A stretch of DNA of 64,000 nt from Arcobacter siniprincipis (lineage in GTDB: Bacteria > Campylobacterota > Campylobacteria > Campylobacterales > Arcobacteraceae), in NCBI RefSeq assembly GCF_048571125.1, contig NZ_CP182343.1:2914001-2978000 (forward strand), in the 5' to 3' direction. A program made the position numbers and the translations under genes. Below, piece after piece: positions 15,983 through 24,188 of the stretch. How positions within the stretch are numbered: position 1 is the stretch's first letter; each line of letters begins with the position of its first letter. The notes under the pieces were generated by a model. It made no database searches and was not told where the DNA came from. It saw only the letters and a program-made list of their open reading frames with translations.

Positions 15983-17872
15983 ATGAACACTTACAATTAT
16001 ATATATCAGAACCACTCATTTAAAAAAGAAATAGATTATGAATTTTTTAAAGATAAAAAGAATATTTTAATTCAAGTATTTTGTGGAAAAGAAGAAAATA
16101 CTTTAGAATATATTATTAACTTATTAGCTGATAATATACCTCATGCAACTATACTAGGTACAACAACTGATGGAGAGATAAAAGATAAAAAAGTATCTAC
16201 TTTTAAAACTGTTATTTCTATATCTGTCTTTGAAAATACTACTATTAAATCATCTATAAAAGAAGGAAGTAACTCTTTTAATAGTGGATATGAAATAGCA
16301 AAAGATATAATAACAGATAATACAAAACTAATCATTACTTTTACAGATGGAACAACTACAAATGGAGAAGATTATCTAAAAGGAATAACTGCATATAATA
16401 AATCCATAATGGTAGCTGGTGGAATGGCTGGAGATAATGGTGTGTTTAAACAAACTTATGTATCTTGTGGCAGAAAAATATTGGCTAATGGGGCAGTTGC
16501 AGTATCTTTAAACTCTGATACCTTACTTGTAACAAATGATCACAAATATGATTGGTCTCCAATTGGAATTGAACACACTATTAATAGAGTCAAGGGCAAT
16601 AGAATTTATGAAATTTCGGGAATGGATGCCATGGATTTTTATGAGAAGTACCTAGGTAATAGTGATTCTTATACAGAATTCCCACTAATAGTTCAAAGAA
16701 ATGGCATGTCTGTAGCAAGAGCAGTTCTTACAAGATACCCTGATGGAAGTTTTGGCTGTGGAGGGAACTTATACAAAGGTGATAAAGTGAGGCTAGGTTT
16801 TGCAAATGCAGAACTTATAATAAGAAATCCTATACAATATTTGAAAAATATACATGAATATCCAGCAGAAACATTTTTTATATATTCTTGTATGGCAAGA
16901 AGAAGATATATGCAAAGCCTAATCAAACTTGAGATAGAACCTTTTGCTAGTATTGCTCCTACTTCTGGCTTTTTTACTTATGCAGAATTTTTCCATGATA
17001 ATGATAGAAATGAACTTATGAATCAAACAATTACTCTTGTAGGATTGACTGAAAATATTCATACAGTAAAAAAAGATATCCCTAAAATAGAAAAAATAGT
17101 AAACCAAAATGAAAGCTCTTATGCTAAGACTATTCAAGCCTTAACAAATCTAATTCAACAAAGTGCTAAAGATCATGACGAACAATCAAAAAGATTAGAA
17201 GAACATATCGCTTATTCAGAAAATATACTAAAAAACCAAAAAATGTTTTTAAGACATGCGGTTCATGAAACAAATACTCCATTATCAGTTATCATGAGTA
17301 ATATAGAACTACATGAGATGCAATATCATAAAAGTGAATATCTTTCAAATATAGAAGTTGCCATGAAAAGTATATTTTCTATTTATGATGATTTAAGTTA
17401 TTTAGTAAAAAAAGATCAAGTTGAATATAAAGTTTATTCTCTTGATTTGGTGGATTTTGTTAGAAGTAGAGTATACTTTTTCAAAAATGTTGCAACACAA
17501 GTATCTTCAAAGTTCAATTTAGAGTCTAATAGGGACAAGATGATGATTAATTTTAGTGAGACAAAATTACAAAGAATAGTTGACAATACTTTATCAAATG
17601 CTATAAAATACACAAATAAAGGCAAAGATATAAATGTAAAAGTTGAAGAAGTAAACAATTACTTAAAATTTACAGTATCAAGTAACTCAAAAAAAATACA
17701 AGACCCAGATAAAATATTCCAAGAGTATTATAGAGAAGAAAAATCAAACAATGGCTTTGGGTTGGGTTTAAATTTAGTTAAACGAATTTGTGATGAAGAA
17801 AGTGTTATCATAAAAGTCGATTCCGACAGTGATACTACTAGTTTTACATATATTTTTAAAGGCATAAAATGA
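15983..17872 (+). CDS. FIST-domain sensor histidine kinase
   Basis: Cytoplasmic kinase of 629 residues with no membrane helix. The N-terminal half (about 30-365) matches the FIST_N and FIST_C sensory domains (TILGTTTDGEI, MVAGGMAGDNG, FIYSCMARRRYM), thought to bind small ligands. A short coiled segment leads to the H-box AVHETNTPLSVI (His 428) and an ATPase domain (DNTLSNAIKYTNKG, GFGLGLNLVKRI). The frame overlaps the response regulator by 4 bases, so the two form a pair. There is no ribosome site; TACAAT lies six bases before the ATG, so the message may be leaderless. Its place between the aldehyde dehydrogenase and PQQ genes suggests control of alcohol oxidation. Confidence 0.92.
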   Translation: MNTYNYIYQNHSFKKEIDYEFFKDKKNILIQVFCGKEENTLEYIINLLADNIPHATILGTTTDGEIKDKKVSTFKTVISISVFENTTIKSSIKEGSNSFNSGYEIAKDIITDNTKLIITFTDGTTTNGEDYLKGITAYNKSIMVAGGMAGDNGVFKQTYVSCGRKILANGAVAVSLNSDTLLVTNDHKYDWSPIGIEHTINRVKGNRIYEISGMDAMDFYEKYLGNSDSYTEFPLIVQRNGMSVARAVLTRYPDGSFGCGGNLYKGDKVRLGFANAELIIRNPIQYLKNIHEYPAETFFIYSCMARRRYMQSLIKLEIEPFASIAPTSGFFTYAEFFHDNDRNELMNQTITLVGLTENIHTVKKDIPKIEKIVNQNESSYAKTIQALTNLIQQSAKDHDEQSKRLEEHIAYSENILKNQKMFLRHAVHETNTPLSVIMSNIELHEMQYHKSEYLSNIEVAMKSIFSIYDDLSYLVKKDQVEYKVYSLDLVDFVRSRVYFFKNVATQVSSKFNLESNRDKMMINFSETKLQRIVDNTLSNAIKYTNKGKDINVKVEEVNNYLKFTVSSNSKKIQDPDKIFQEYYREEKSNNGFGLGLNLVKRICDEESVIIKVDSDSDTTSFTYIFKGIK

Positions 17873-18528
17873 AAATATTACTACTTGAAGATGATATTAT
17901 GCTAAATAAAGCTATCAAAATTTATTTAGAATCTACTGGGCATGTCGTTCACTCTGTTATGGATGGTAAACATTGTATAGAAACTTTAGAAAAAGAACAA
18001 TTTGACTTATTAGTTTTTGATATAAATGTTCCAGATGTGGACGGATTAACCATACTAGAAGATTTACATAAACAAAAAAGAATGGTTCCTACAATCTTTA
18101 TCTCAGCATTAATTGATATTGAAGATATCACAAGAGCTTTTGATATAGGATGCCATGATTATTTAAAAAAACCATTTCACCTAAAAGAACTAACACTTAG
18201 AATAAACAAATTTCTAAAAACAAGCCAAGTTCATCAACAACACAAAAGATTATCAAAATCATATAGTTATGATTCTAAAAATATGATTTTATTATTTAAC
18301 AATGAACCACAAATACTACCTAAAAGACAAATCCAAATAATAGATTTATTAGCTGCAAATAGATCTTTGGTTTGCAATTATGACATGTTTCGAGAATATG
18401 TTTGGAATGATGACTACATAGATAATGCCACAATAAGAGCAGAAGTAAATAGAGTAAAAAAAGTATTAAAAGAAGATTTTATTTTAAATATTAGAGCTAT
18501 TGGCTATATGGTAGAAAGACCAAACTAA
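17869..18528 (+). CDS. Response regulator, OmpR/PhoB type, partner of the FIST kinase
   Basis: Regulator of 219 residues. The receiver domain has LLLEDD, the phosphoacceptor Asp 51 (VFDINVPDVDG) and the Lys of YLKKPF; the C-terminal winged helix (about 130-217) includes ILPKRQIQIIDLLAAN and ends ILNIRAIGYMVERP. Its start overlaps the kinase stop (ATGA). PhoB-family proteins bind paired 7-base direct repeats 11 bases apart, which is the pattern found at three promoters of this region, so this protein is the leading candidate to bind them. That link is an inference. Confidence 0.93.
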   Translation: MKILLLEDDIMLNKAIKIYLESTGHVVHSVMDGKHCIETLEKEQFDLLVFDINVPDVDGLTILEDLHKQKRMVPTIFISALIDIEDITRAFDIGCHDYLKKPFHLKELTLRINKFLKTSQVHQQHKRLSKSYSYDSKNMILLFNNEPQILPKRQIQIIDLLAANRSLVCNYDMFREYVWNDDYIDNATIRAEVNRVKKVLKEDFILNIRAIGYMVERPN

Positions 18529-18659
18529 GTATCTTTTTAACATAAATAACACTATAGAACTAATAAATAAGCACTAATAAACAACTATTTGAGCAAAAAA
18601 AAAGAAGAACTATTTTTTTTAAAACCCTAGAATATGAAAAAATTAAATAGGGAAGAATT

Positions 18660-20111
18660 ATGTCAAAAAAAATTTCTAAAGTCCTAGTAGCAAATAGAGG
18701 TGAAATAGCTCTTAGAATAATAAGAGCATGTAAAGAGTTGGATATAAAAAGTGTTGCAATATTTTCAGAAGTAGATATTGAAGGTATTTGGGTAAAGAAA
18801 GCTGACGAATGCTATCCGTTTTTAGGAGATCCATTAGATGCTTATTTAAATATTGAAAAAATCATATCTCTTGCTTTAAAAGCCCAATGTGATGCTATTC
18901 ATCCAGGATATGGATTTCTATCAGAAAGTGCAGAATTCGCCGAAGCTTGTGACAAAGCAGGTATCATTTTCATAGGTCCAAAAGCTGAGCATATAGCACT
19001 TTTTGGAGATAAAATGGCTTCAAAAGTTGCTATGAAAAAAATTGGGGTTCCGGTTTTAGAAGGAACAAGTACTCCAATTGTTGATGTAAAAGAAGGTGAA
19101 AAAATCTCAAGGGAAATTGGTTTTCCAATTATTATCAAAGCAGCTTTTGGTGGTGGGGGAAGAGGAATGAGAATAGTAAAAGAAGAAAAAGACTTTAAAG
19201 CTATGTTTGAAGCAGCAACTGCAGAAGCTAAAAAATTCTTTGGAAAAGGTGATGCTTTTATAGAAAAATATGTGGAAAATCCAAGACATATTGAAGTTCA
19301 AGTTATAGCTGATAAATATGGGAATGTTCTTCACTTAGGGGAAAGGGATTGTTCTATTCAAAGAAGACACCAAAAGGTAATAGAAATAGCTCCGAGTCCT
19401 AGATTAAACGAAAATGTAAGAAGAGAGTTATATAGAGTTTCAACAAAAGCCATGTTCAAATTGGGTTATGAAAGTGTTGGAACAATTGAGTTTCTAGTTG
19501 ATGCACAAGATAATATTTATTTTATTGAGATGAATACAAGAGTTCAAGTGGAACATCCAGTAACTGAACTTATAACTGGTGTTGATATTATTCAAAGAAT
19601 GATAGAAATAGCAGAAGGAGATAAACTTCAATTTTTACAAGAAGAGATAAATTTCAGAGGGTATGCAATAGAATTTAGAATCAATGCAGAAGATCCCAAG
19701 AAAAAATTTATGCCAGCATCTGGAACTATAAATAAATACTTAACTCCAGGAGGGCCAGGAGTAAGAATTGATACAAGTGTTTATACTGGTTATAAAATTC
19801 CTCCAAACTATGATTCAATGGTAGGAAAACTTATTGTTTGGGCACTAGATTGGGAAGGTGCAGTAAAAAAAGCAAGACGGGCTTTAGATGAGTTTTATAT
19901 AGAAGGCTTACCTACAAATATTCCACTACACAGAGAAATCGTAAGAGATAAAGATTTTATTGAAGGAAAACTTGATACTAGTTATTTAGATAAAAAATTA
20001 GAAAAGTTTAATATGGATGCAATTGATCATATTGAAGAAGAAGAGAAAAAAATGGAAAATATAACTAAGTTAATAGAGCAAATCAAAAAAAACAAACTAA
20101 GTGTAAGATAA
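18660..20111 (+). CDS. Biotin carboxylase subunit, probably of pyruvate carboxylase (PycA type)
   Basis: ATP-dependent biotin carboxylase of 483 residues: KVLVANRGEIALRIIRACKE at the N-terminus, HPGYGFLSES, the glycine-rich loop AFGGGGRGMRI, ERDCSIQRRHQKVIE, and the active-site segment EMNTRVQVEHPVTE. The length and lysine-rich tail fit the PycA subunit of two-part pyruvate carboxylases in this phylum better than AccC (about 445 residues), but the families are hard to separate by eye. No biotin carrier partner is adjacent. A role in replenishing oxaloacetate during growth on C2 compounds would suit the neighbourhood, but this is speculation. Promoter probably in 18529-18659. Confidence 0.85.
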   Translation: MSKKISKVLVANRGEIALRIIRACKELDIKSVAIFSEVDIEGIWVKKADECYPFLGDPLDAYLNIEKIISLALKAQCDAIHPGYGFLSESAEFAEACDKAGIIFIGPKAEHIALFGDKMASKVAMKKIGVPVLEGTSTPIVDVKEGEKISREIGFPIIIKAAFGGGGRGMRIVKEEKDFKAMFEAATAEAKKFFGKGDAFIEKYVENPRHIEVQVIADKYGNVLHLGERDCSIQRRHQKVIEIAPSPRLNENVRRELYRVSTKAMFKLGYESVGTIEFLVDAQDNIYFIEMNTRVQVEHPVTELITGVDIIQRMIEIAEGDKLQFLQEEINFRGYAIEFRINAEDPKKKFMPASGTINKYLTPGGPGVRIDTSVYTGYKIPPNYDSMVGKLIVWALDWEGAVKKARRALDEFYIEGLPTNIPLHREIVRDKDFIEGKLDTSYLDKKLEKFNMDAIDHIEEEEKKMENITKLIEQIKKNKLSVR

Positions 20112-20127
20112 TCTCTTACACTTAGTT
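20095..20127. terminator. Terminator of the pqq operon inside the end of the carboxylase gene
   Basis: A 14-bp stem (AACTAAGTGTAAGA and complement) with a 5-base loop. On the minus strand it runs into TTGTTTTTTTTG, so it ends the pqq transcript. It includes the last codons of the convergent carboxylase gene and may serve that strand too. Confidence 0.85.
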
Positions 20128-21232
20128 AAGCTTCATTTATCAAAGCCAAAGAGTTTTGTTTGTTTCTATAAACTGGTTTGCTATTCGATTTTAAAGCAGT
20201 TTGTACTTTATCCAAAACTACTTTATGATAAGAAGATTTATCACAAACAGGATCAGCCTCATTCATATCTTTTGTAAGTGCATATGCTTGACATCTACAA
20301 CCTCCAAAATCAGTCTCTTTTTCAGGGCAAGTTCTACAAGGCTCTTTCATCCACTTATCACCCCTAAAAAAATTAAATGCTTCAGAGTCATTCCATATTT
20401 CTTTTACTGAAAAATCTTTTACGTTAGGAAACTCCAAGGGTAAAGTATTTGCCGTATTACATGGAAGGGCAACCCCATCTGGATTGATAGTTAAAAAAGT
20501 AGTTCCCCAACCATTCATACAGGCTTTTGGTCTAGTCGCAAAATAATCAGGTACCACAAAAAACACCTTCATATCATCTCTTTTTTCCCTATAAAAATCC
20601 ACCTCTTCTTTTGCTTTTTTTAGTTGTTCTTCTGTTGGTAAAAGTGCATCAATATTTTTTAAAGCCCAACCATAATATTGTATATTTGCTATTTCTAAAT
20701 AGTTTGCTCCAAGAGAGTTTGCAAACTCAATGATTTCACCTACTTGATGAATATTTTGTCGCGTAATACACGAATTAACAATAAGTTGCAAACCATTCTC
20801 TTTGCAAGCTTTTGCAAAGGCTAATTTATCCCTTTGGGCATTTTTATTATTTGTAATTAGTGCTGTTGTTTTTGCATCATGTGATTGGATTCCAAGTTGA
20901 ACTGTTTTTAATCCAGCCTCTTTTAGCTTTGGAACTATAGATAAATCAGCTCCCACACCAGAAGTTATAAGATTAGTATAAAATTTCAAATCTGCTGCTT
21001 TTTTAACTATTTCCAAAATATCTTTATTTAGAAGTGGTTCACCACCTGAAAAGCCCAATTGAACAGCTCCCATCGCCCTTGCTTCTTCCATAACTCTAAA
21101 CCAATCTTCTTTTATCATACTATCTTTTGTATTTGCAAAATCAAGTTGATTATAACAATAGGTACACTCCAAAGGACACTTATGAGTTAACTCTAAAAGC
21201 ATCCAAAGTGGTGGTTTAATATCATTGTGCAT
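20126..21232 (-). CDS. pqqE: PqqE, radical SAM enzyme of PQQ synthesis
   Basis: Joins the Glu and Tyr side chains of the PqqA peptide through a carbon-carbon bond. The 368-residue protein has the radical SAM cluster motif CPLECTYC (Cys 19, 23, 26), the SAM-contacting SGGEPLLN, and a C-terminal SPASM region rich in cysteine (CNTAN, CRTCPEKETDFGGCRCQAY, PVCDKS) that binds two further iron-sulfur clusters. It overlaps pqqD by 11 bases, in line with PqqD acting as peptide carrier for PqqE. It is the last gene of the pqq operon, followed by a strong terminator. Confidence 0.97.
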   Translation of the reverse strand: MHNDIKPPLWMLLELTHKCPLECTYCYNQLDFANTKDSMIKEDWFRVMEEARAMGAVQLGFSGGEPLLNKDILEIVKKAADLKFYTNLITSGVGADLSIVPKLKEAGLKTVQLGIQSHDAKTTALITNNKNAQRDKLAFAKACKENGLQLIVNSCITRQNIHQVGEIIEFANSLGANYLEIANIQYYGWALKNIDALLPTEEQLKKAKEEVDFYREKRDDMKVFFVVPDYFATRPKACMNGWGTTFLTINPDGVALPCNTANTLPLEFPNVKDFSVKEIWNDSEAFNFFRGDKWMKEPCRTCPEKETDFGGCRCQAYALTKDMNEADPVCDKSSYHKVVLDKVQTALKSNSKPVYRNKQNSLALINEA

Positions 21233-21491
21233 ACATCACCCACTTACGCTCTAAAGCCTCTTTTAAAAAAGCTTCCACATCTTTTTTTAAATCAGGCATT
21301 TGAAATTTCTCTTCTAAGATTTTTGAAATATCTAAACAGCTTTTTTTACCATCACATAAATTCATTATCTCACCAGCACTTTGATTTAATTGCACCATTC
21401 CTTCAGGATACAATAGTACAAAACACCCTTGTGCCTCTTCATATTGTAATTGGAAATGATCATTCACTGCAATTGATTTTTCTAGTTGCAT
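21222..21491 (-). CDS. pqqD: PqqD, peptide chaperone of PQQ synthesis
   Basis: Small RiPP recognition protein of 89 residues that binds PqqA and presents it to PqqE. Typical features are the YPEGMVQLNQSAGEIMNLCDG core and a helical C-terminus (EAFLKEALERKWV). It overlaps pqqC by 32 bases and pqqE by 11 bases, so the three genes are translationally linked. Confidence 0.95.
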   Translation of the reverse strand: MQLEKSIAVNDHFQLQYEEAQGCFVLLYPEGMVQLNQSAGEIMNLCDGKKSCLDISKILEEKFQMPDLKKDVEAFLKEALERKWVMYAQ

Positions 21492-22215
21492 TACATCCCT
21501 TTATATTAAAATATGGTGGTCGCTTAAGTTCATATGCTAAATATAAAGCATCACACATAGTCCAAAGAATATCTAATTTAAACTGTAAAATTTCACATGC
21601 CTTTTTTTGCAACTCAATAGTATTAAACTCTTCAAGTGTCAAAGCCAAACCATGTTGAACATCACGTCTAGCTTCACTCAATCTTTTTTGAAAATATCTT
21701 AATCCATTTTGTTCAATCCAAGGATAGTTTTTAGGCCAAGTATCTAATCTTTGTTGATGAATTTGAGGTGCAAACATCTCTGTTAAAGATGACATTGCAG
21801 CCTCTTTCCATGGTCTTTGTTTTGCAAAATTTACATAAGCATCAACTGCAAATTTAACTGCTGGTAATACATATTTGTGAGAAATTAAATCTTCCTTTTT
21901 AAGTCCTACAGCTTCACCAAGTTCCAACCAAGCTTCAATTCCTCCACCAACACTATCATGATCAATAATTCTATCTATCCACTTTCTTCTATCTTCTAGT
22001 GGTGGATTATTTGACATAATCGCAGCATCTTTAATTGGAATTGCTGTTTGATAATAAAATCTATTTGCAACCCAACCTTGAATCTCCTCTTTAGTACAAG
22101 ACCCCTCATACATTCTTATATGAAAAGGATGATGAATATGATACATCTCACCCATACCTCTTAGTTTTGCTTCAAACTCTTCTTTTGATAATAATTGTTC
22201 CATTTTTTTTGTCAT
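21460..22215 (-). CDS. pqqC: PqqC, pyrroloquinoline-quinone synthase
   Basis: Catalyses the final ring closure and eight-electron oxidation to PQQ. From the ATG at 22215 the protein has 251 residues of the TENA/PqqC helical fold: YHIHHPFHIRMYEG at the N-terminus, NRFYYQTAIPIKDAAI, IIDHDSVGGGIEAWLELGEA, and the C-terminal LDILWTMCDALY. The start is set by a strong AGGAGA ribosome site at 22221-22229. A longer frame begins at a GTG (22245) inside a hairpin and has no ribosome site, so I reject it. Confidence 0.96.
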   Translation of the reverse strand: MTKKMEQLLSKEEFEAKLRGMGEMYHIHHPFHIRMYEGSCTKEEIQGWVANRFYYQTAIPIKDAAIMSNNPPLEDRRKWIDRIIDHDSVGGGIEAWLELGEAVGLKKEDLISHKYVLPAVKFAVDAYVNFAKQRPWKEAAMSSLTEMFAPQIHQQRLDTWPKNYPWIEQNGLRYFQKRLSEARRDVQHGLALTLEEFNTIELQKKACEILQFKLDILWTMCDALYLAYELKRPPYFNIKGCNATRKINCSE

Positions 22216-22236
22216 ATCATTGTCTCCTTTTTTTAT

Positions 22237-22259
22237 GGTTCCCACAAAAAAAGGGAACC
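22237..22259 (-). other. Hairpin between pqqB and pqqC
   Basis: GGTTCCC (22237-22243) and GGGAACC (22253-22259) form a perfect GC-rich 7-bp stem around a poly-A/T loop. On the minus strand it is followed by A, not T, so it is not a standard terminator; it could protect or divide the message upstream of the pqqC ribosome site. Confidence 0.5.
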
Positions 22260-22309
22260 TCTTGTTTTTTGTCTTCTTTTTAACAGGATTTATAAAAAAG
22301 CCTTAATCT

Positions 22310-23224
22310 CTATAAATCGATACTCATACCATCGTAGGACACTTCAATTCCATGGGAAATAAGTTCCTTATACTCTTCATTTTCTTCATCAAGTATTGGA
22401 TTTGTATTATTTATATGTATTAATATTTTTCTTGGTTTTTCCAAAGTATCAAGTATCTTGATAAGTCCATTTTCTCCACTTAAAGGAAGATGTCCCATAT
22501 CAGTTCCTAGCTTTGTTGAAAAGCCATTTTTTATCATCTCATCATTTGTCCAAACTGTTCCATCAACTAATAAAATATCAGCATCAGACATCTCTTTTAT
22601 TATATGCTCTTGGGCAACTCCAAGTCCGGGAAGATAAAAAAGTTTTTTGCCAGTAGTTTTATTTCTAACTACAATACCAATATTATCCCCTGCTCTTGGT
22701 TTATCTCTGTATTTAGAATATGGAGGTGCATTTGAGATAAGAGGAAGTGCAAAGAACTCATAACTTGGCATTACTGGTATTTCAAAGGCTTTATTATCTG
22801 GAGTGATTTCATTATATTTAATTCCTCCACCATCCCAATGTGTTAATATTTTAAAAAGTGGAAAAGAAGTATTTAGTTCTTCATTTACTTCTTTTGTGCA
22901 ATATACTTCATGGGGGCAACCTTCCCTTAACATCAATAATCCAGTTGTATGATCTATTTGAGCATCAATAAAAATGATTGCTTTTATTTTAGTCTCTCGT
23001 CTTTGTTGGGGCTGTAAAAAGGGTGAATTATGTATTTGTTCTAAAATATCAGGTGAAGTATTAAATAATACCCAGTTTTTACCATCTTCACTAATAGTAA
23101 TTGAACTTTGAGTTCTTCTTTTAACTATTTTTTTGCCTTCTCTATAAGCTTTACAGTTATCACAATTACAATTAAACTGAGGAAGTCCTCCTCCAGCACT
23201 TGAACCTAAAACTTCTATTTTCAT
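22310..23224 (-). CDS. pqqB: PqqB, metallo-beta-lactamase-fold protein of PQQ synthesis
   Basis: Cytoplasmic oxygenase-type protein thought to hydroxylate the tyrosine of the PqqA-derived intermediate. The 304-residue protein has the hallmark start EVLGSSAGGGLPQFNCNC, the cysteine pair CNCDNC, the metal-fold motif IFIDAQIDHTTGLL, GDNIGIV, and GLGVAQEHI. It is followed by pqqC after a 94-base gap that holds a hairpin. Ribosome site AAAGAGTTAGGAT just upstream. Confidence 0.95.
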   Translation of the reverse strand: MKIEVLGSSAGGGLPQFNCNCDNCKAYREGKKIVKRRTQSSITISEDGKNWVLFNTSPDILEQIHNSPFLQPQQRRETKIKAIIFIDAQIDHTTGLLMLREGCPHEVYCTKEVNEELNTSFPLFKILTHWDGGGIKYNEITPDNKAFEIPVMPSYEFFALPLISNAPPYSKYRDKPRAGDNIGIVVRNKTTGKKLFYLPGLGVAQEHIIKEMSDADILLVDGTVWTNDEMIKNGFSTKLGTDMGHLPLSGENGLIKILDTLEKPRKILIHINNTNPILDEENEEYKELISHGIEVSYDGMSIDL

Positions 23225-23271
23225 AATAATCCTAACTCTTTTTTTAATTGAATTTATCTATTATAAACTCA

Positions 23272-23313
23272 AGTAAAAAAGAATAAAAGTTAGAGAAAAA
23301 TTCGCTAACTTTT
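23272..23313 (-). terminator. Attenuator between pqqA and pqqB
   Basis: AAAAGTTAG and CTAACTTTT (23285-23313) form a 9-bp stem. On the minus strand it is followed by ATTCTTTTTTACTT, the layout of an intrinsic terminator, 21 bases after the pqqA stop. A partial stop here would give more pqqA than pqqBCDE message, as the peptide precursor is consumed stoichiometrically. Confidence 0.65.
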
Positions 23314-23333
23314 AAGTTTATTTTTGAAAATTT

Positions 23334-23408
23334 TTATTCATGACAAATATACATTGTCACTTCAAAACCAAATCTATTATCAACGAACGCTGGTGTTTCC
23401 CATTTCAT
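23334..23408 (-). CDS. pqqA: PqqA, PQQ precursor peptide (24 residues)
   Basis: A 24-codon gene read from ATG 23408 to TAA 23334. It begins MKWETPAF and contains FGFEVTMY, in which Glu 16 and Tyr 20 keep the E-x3-Y spacing; these two residues become the PQQ skeleton. A strong ribosome site (GGAGGACA, 23414-23421) precedes it. It lies 36 bases after the pentapeptide-repeat gene and 110 bases before pqqB, so it opens the pqq portion of a longer operon. Confidence 0.97.
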   Translation of the reverse strand: MKWETPAFVDNRFGFEVTMYICHE

Positions 23409-23443
23409 AATATTGTCCTCCTTTTCAAGATTTTATTTTTTAT

Positions 23444-24139
23444 TTACCAATTTACAGGACAATTTATACACCCCTGCATATTTACATCTCCAAAATTTGC
23501 ATAATGAATTCGTGCACCAGTTAAATTCGCATCTATAAATGAAGAATTAGGAAGCTTTGATTCTTGTAAATTAGCATTTTTAAAATTTGAACCTGTAAAA
23601 TCAATTTTCGTCATCCATGCTGCTTCAAGATTTGAAGCTTCAAAATTACAATTTTTCATACTAGAACCACTCATTCTTGCAAAATTCAAATTAGCCCCTA
23701 TAAAAGAAGCACCATCATACTTTCCACCTTGACCAAATAAAGCCCAAGCATTAATTGCTTCAAAATTTGCATTATATGCTTTAGCAGCTCTAATATTTGT
23801 ATGTCTTAAATCTGCTCTTGCCAAATTTGCATTTTCTAAATTTACTTGTGTCATATCTGACTGTTTTAAAATCGAATGACGCAATTTCGCATTTTTGAAA
23901 TTTGTTTTTTTTAGATTGGAAAAACTTAAATCTGTCCCATCTAATATAGCTCCTTCAAAGTTTGCTCCCTCAAAGTTAGAATAACTTAAATCTAAATTTG
24001 ATAAATCCTTATTTCTAAGATCTACATTAGGACAACTTGTTCTAGATTTTAATTTACATCCATTAATAATAAGAGATTCATCTTCCTGTGCATAACTTAT
24101 AGAAAAAAGCATAATTATCGCTAAAATTATATTTTTCAT
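23444..24139 (-). CDS. Periplasmic pentapeptide-repeat protein
   Basis: A 231-residue protein with a signal peptide (about residues 1-17, ending ISYAQ) and then a long series of A(N/D)LxX-like pentapeptides (ANFEGAILDGTDLSFSNLKK, ANLARADLRHTN) that should fold as a right-handed beta-helix. Two cysteines near the start and two near the end (GCINCPVNW) could form disulfides. It lies between the PQQ alcohol dehydrogenase and pqqA on the same strand, so it is probably made with them. The function is unknown; a scaffold or chaperone role for the periplasmic dehydrogenase or its cytochrome is only a guess from position. Confidence 0.85.
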   Translation of the reverse strand: MKNIILAIIMLFSISYAQEDESLIINGCKLKSRTSCPNVDLRNKDLSNLDLSYSNFEGANFEGAILDGTDLSFSNLKKTNFKNAKLRHSILKQSDMTQVNLENANLARADLRHTNIRAAKAYNANFEAINAWALFGQGGKYDGASFIGANLNFARMSGSSMKNCNFEASNLEAAWMTKIDFTGSNFKNANLQESKLPNSSFIDANLTGARIHYANFGDVNMQGCINCPVNW

Positions 24140-24154
24140 TTCTGTACCTTTTAT

Positions 24155-24183
24155 AAGTTAGATATAATAAATATATCTAACTT
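24155..24183 (-). other. Hairpin between the PQQ dehydrogenase and pentapeptide genes
   Basis: A perfect 12-bp stem (AAGTTAGATATA and complement) with a 5-base loop just after the dehydrogenase stop. It has no proper T-run on the minus strand, so it may stabilise the dehydrogenase message end or cause partial termination. Confidence 0.5.
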
Positions 24184-24188
24184 TAATC

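Noticed and set aside
22216..22245. GTG start for pqqC ten codons upstream
   Set aside because: It lies inside a hairpin without a ribosome site; the ATG at 22215 has a strong one.
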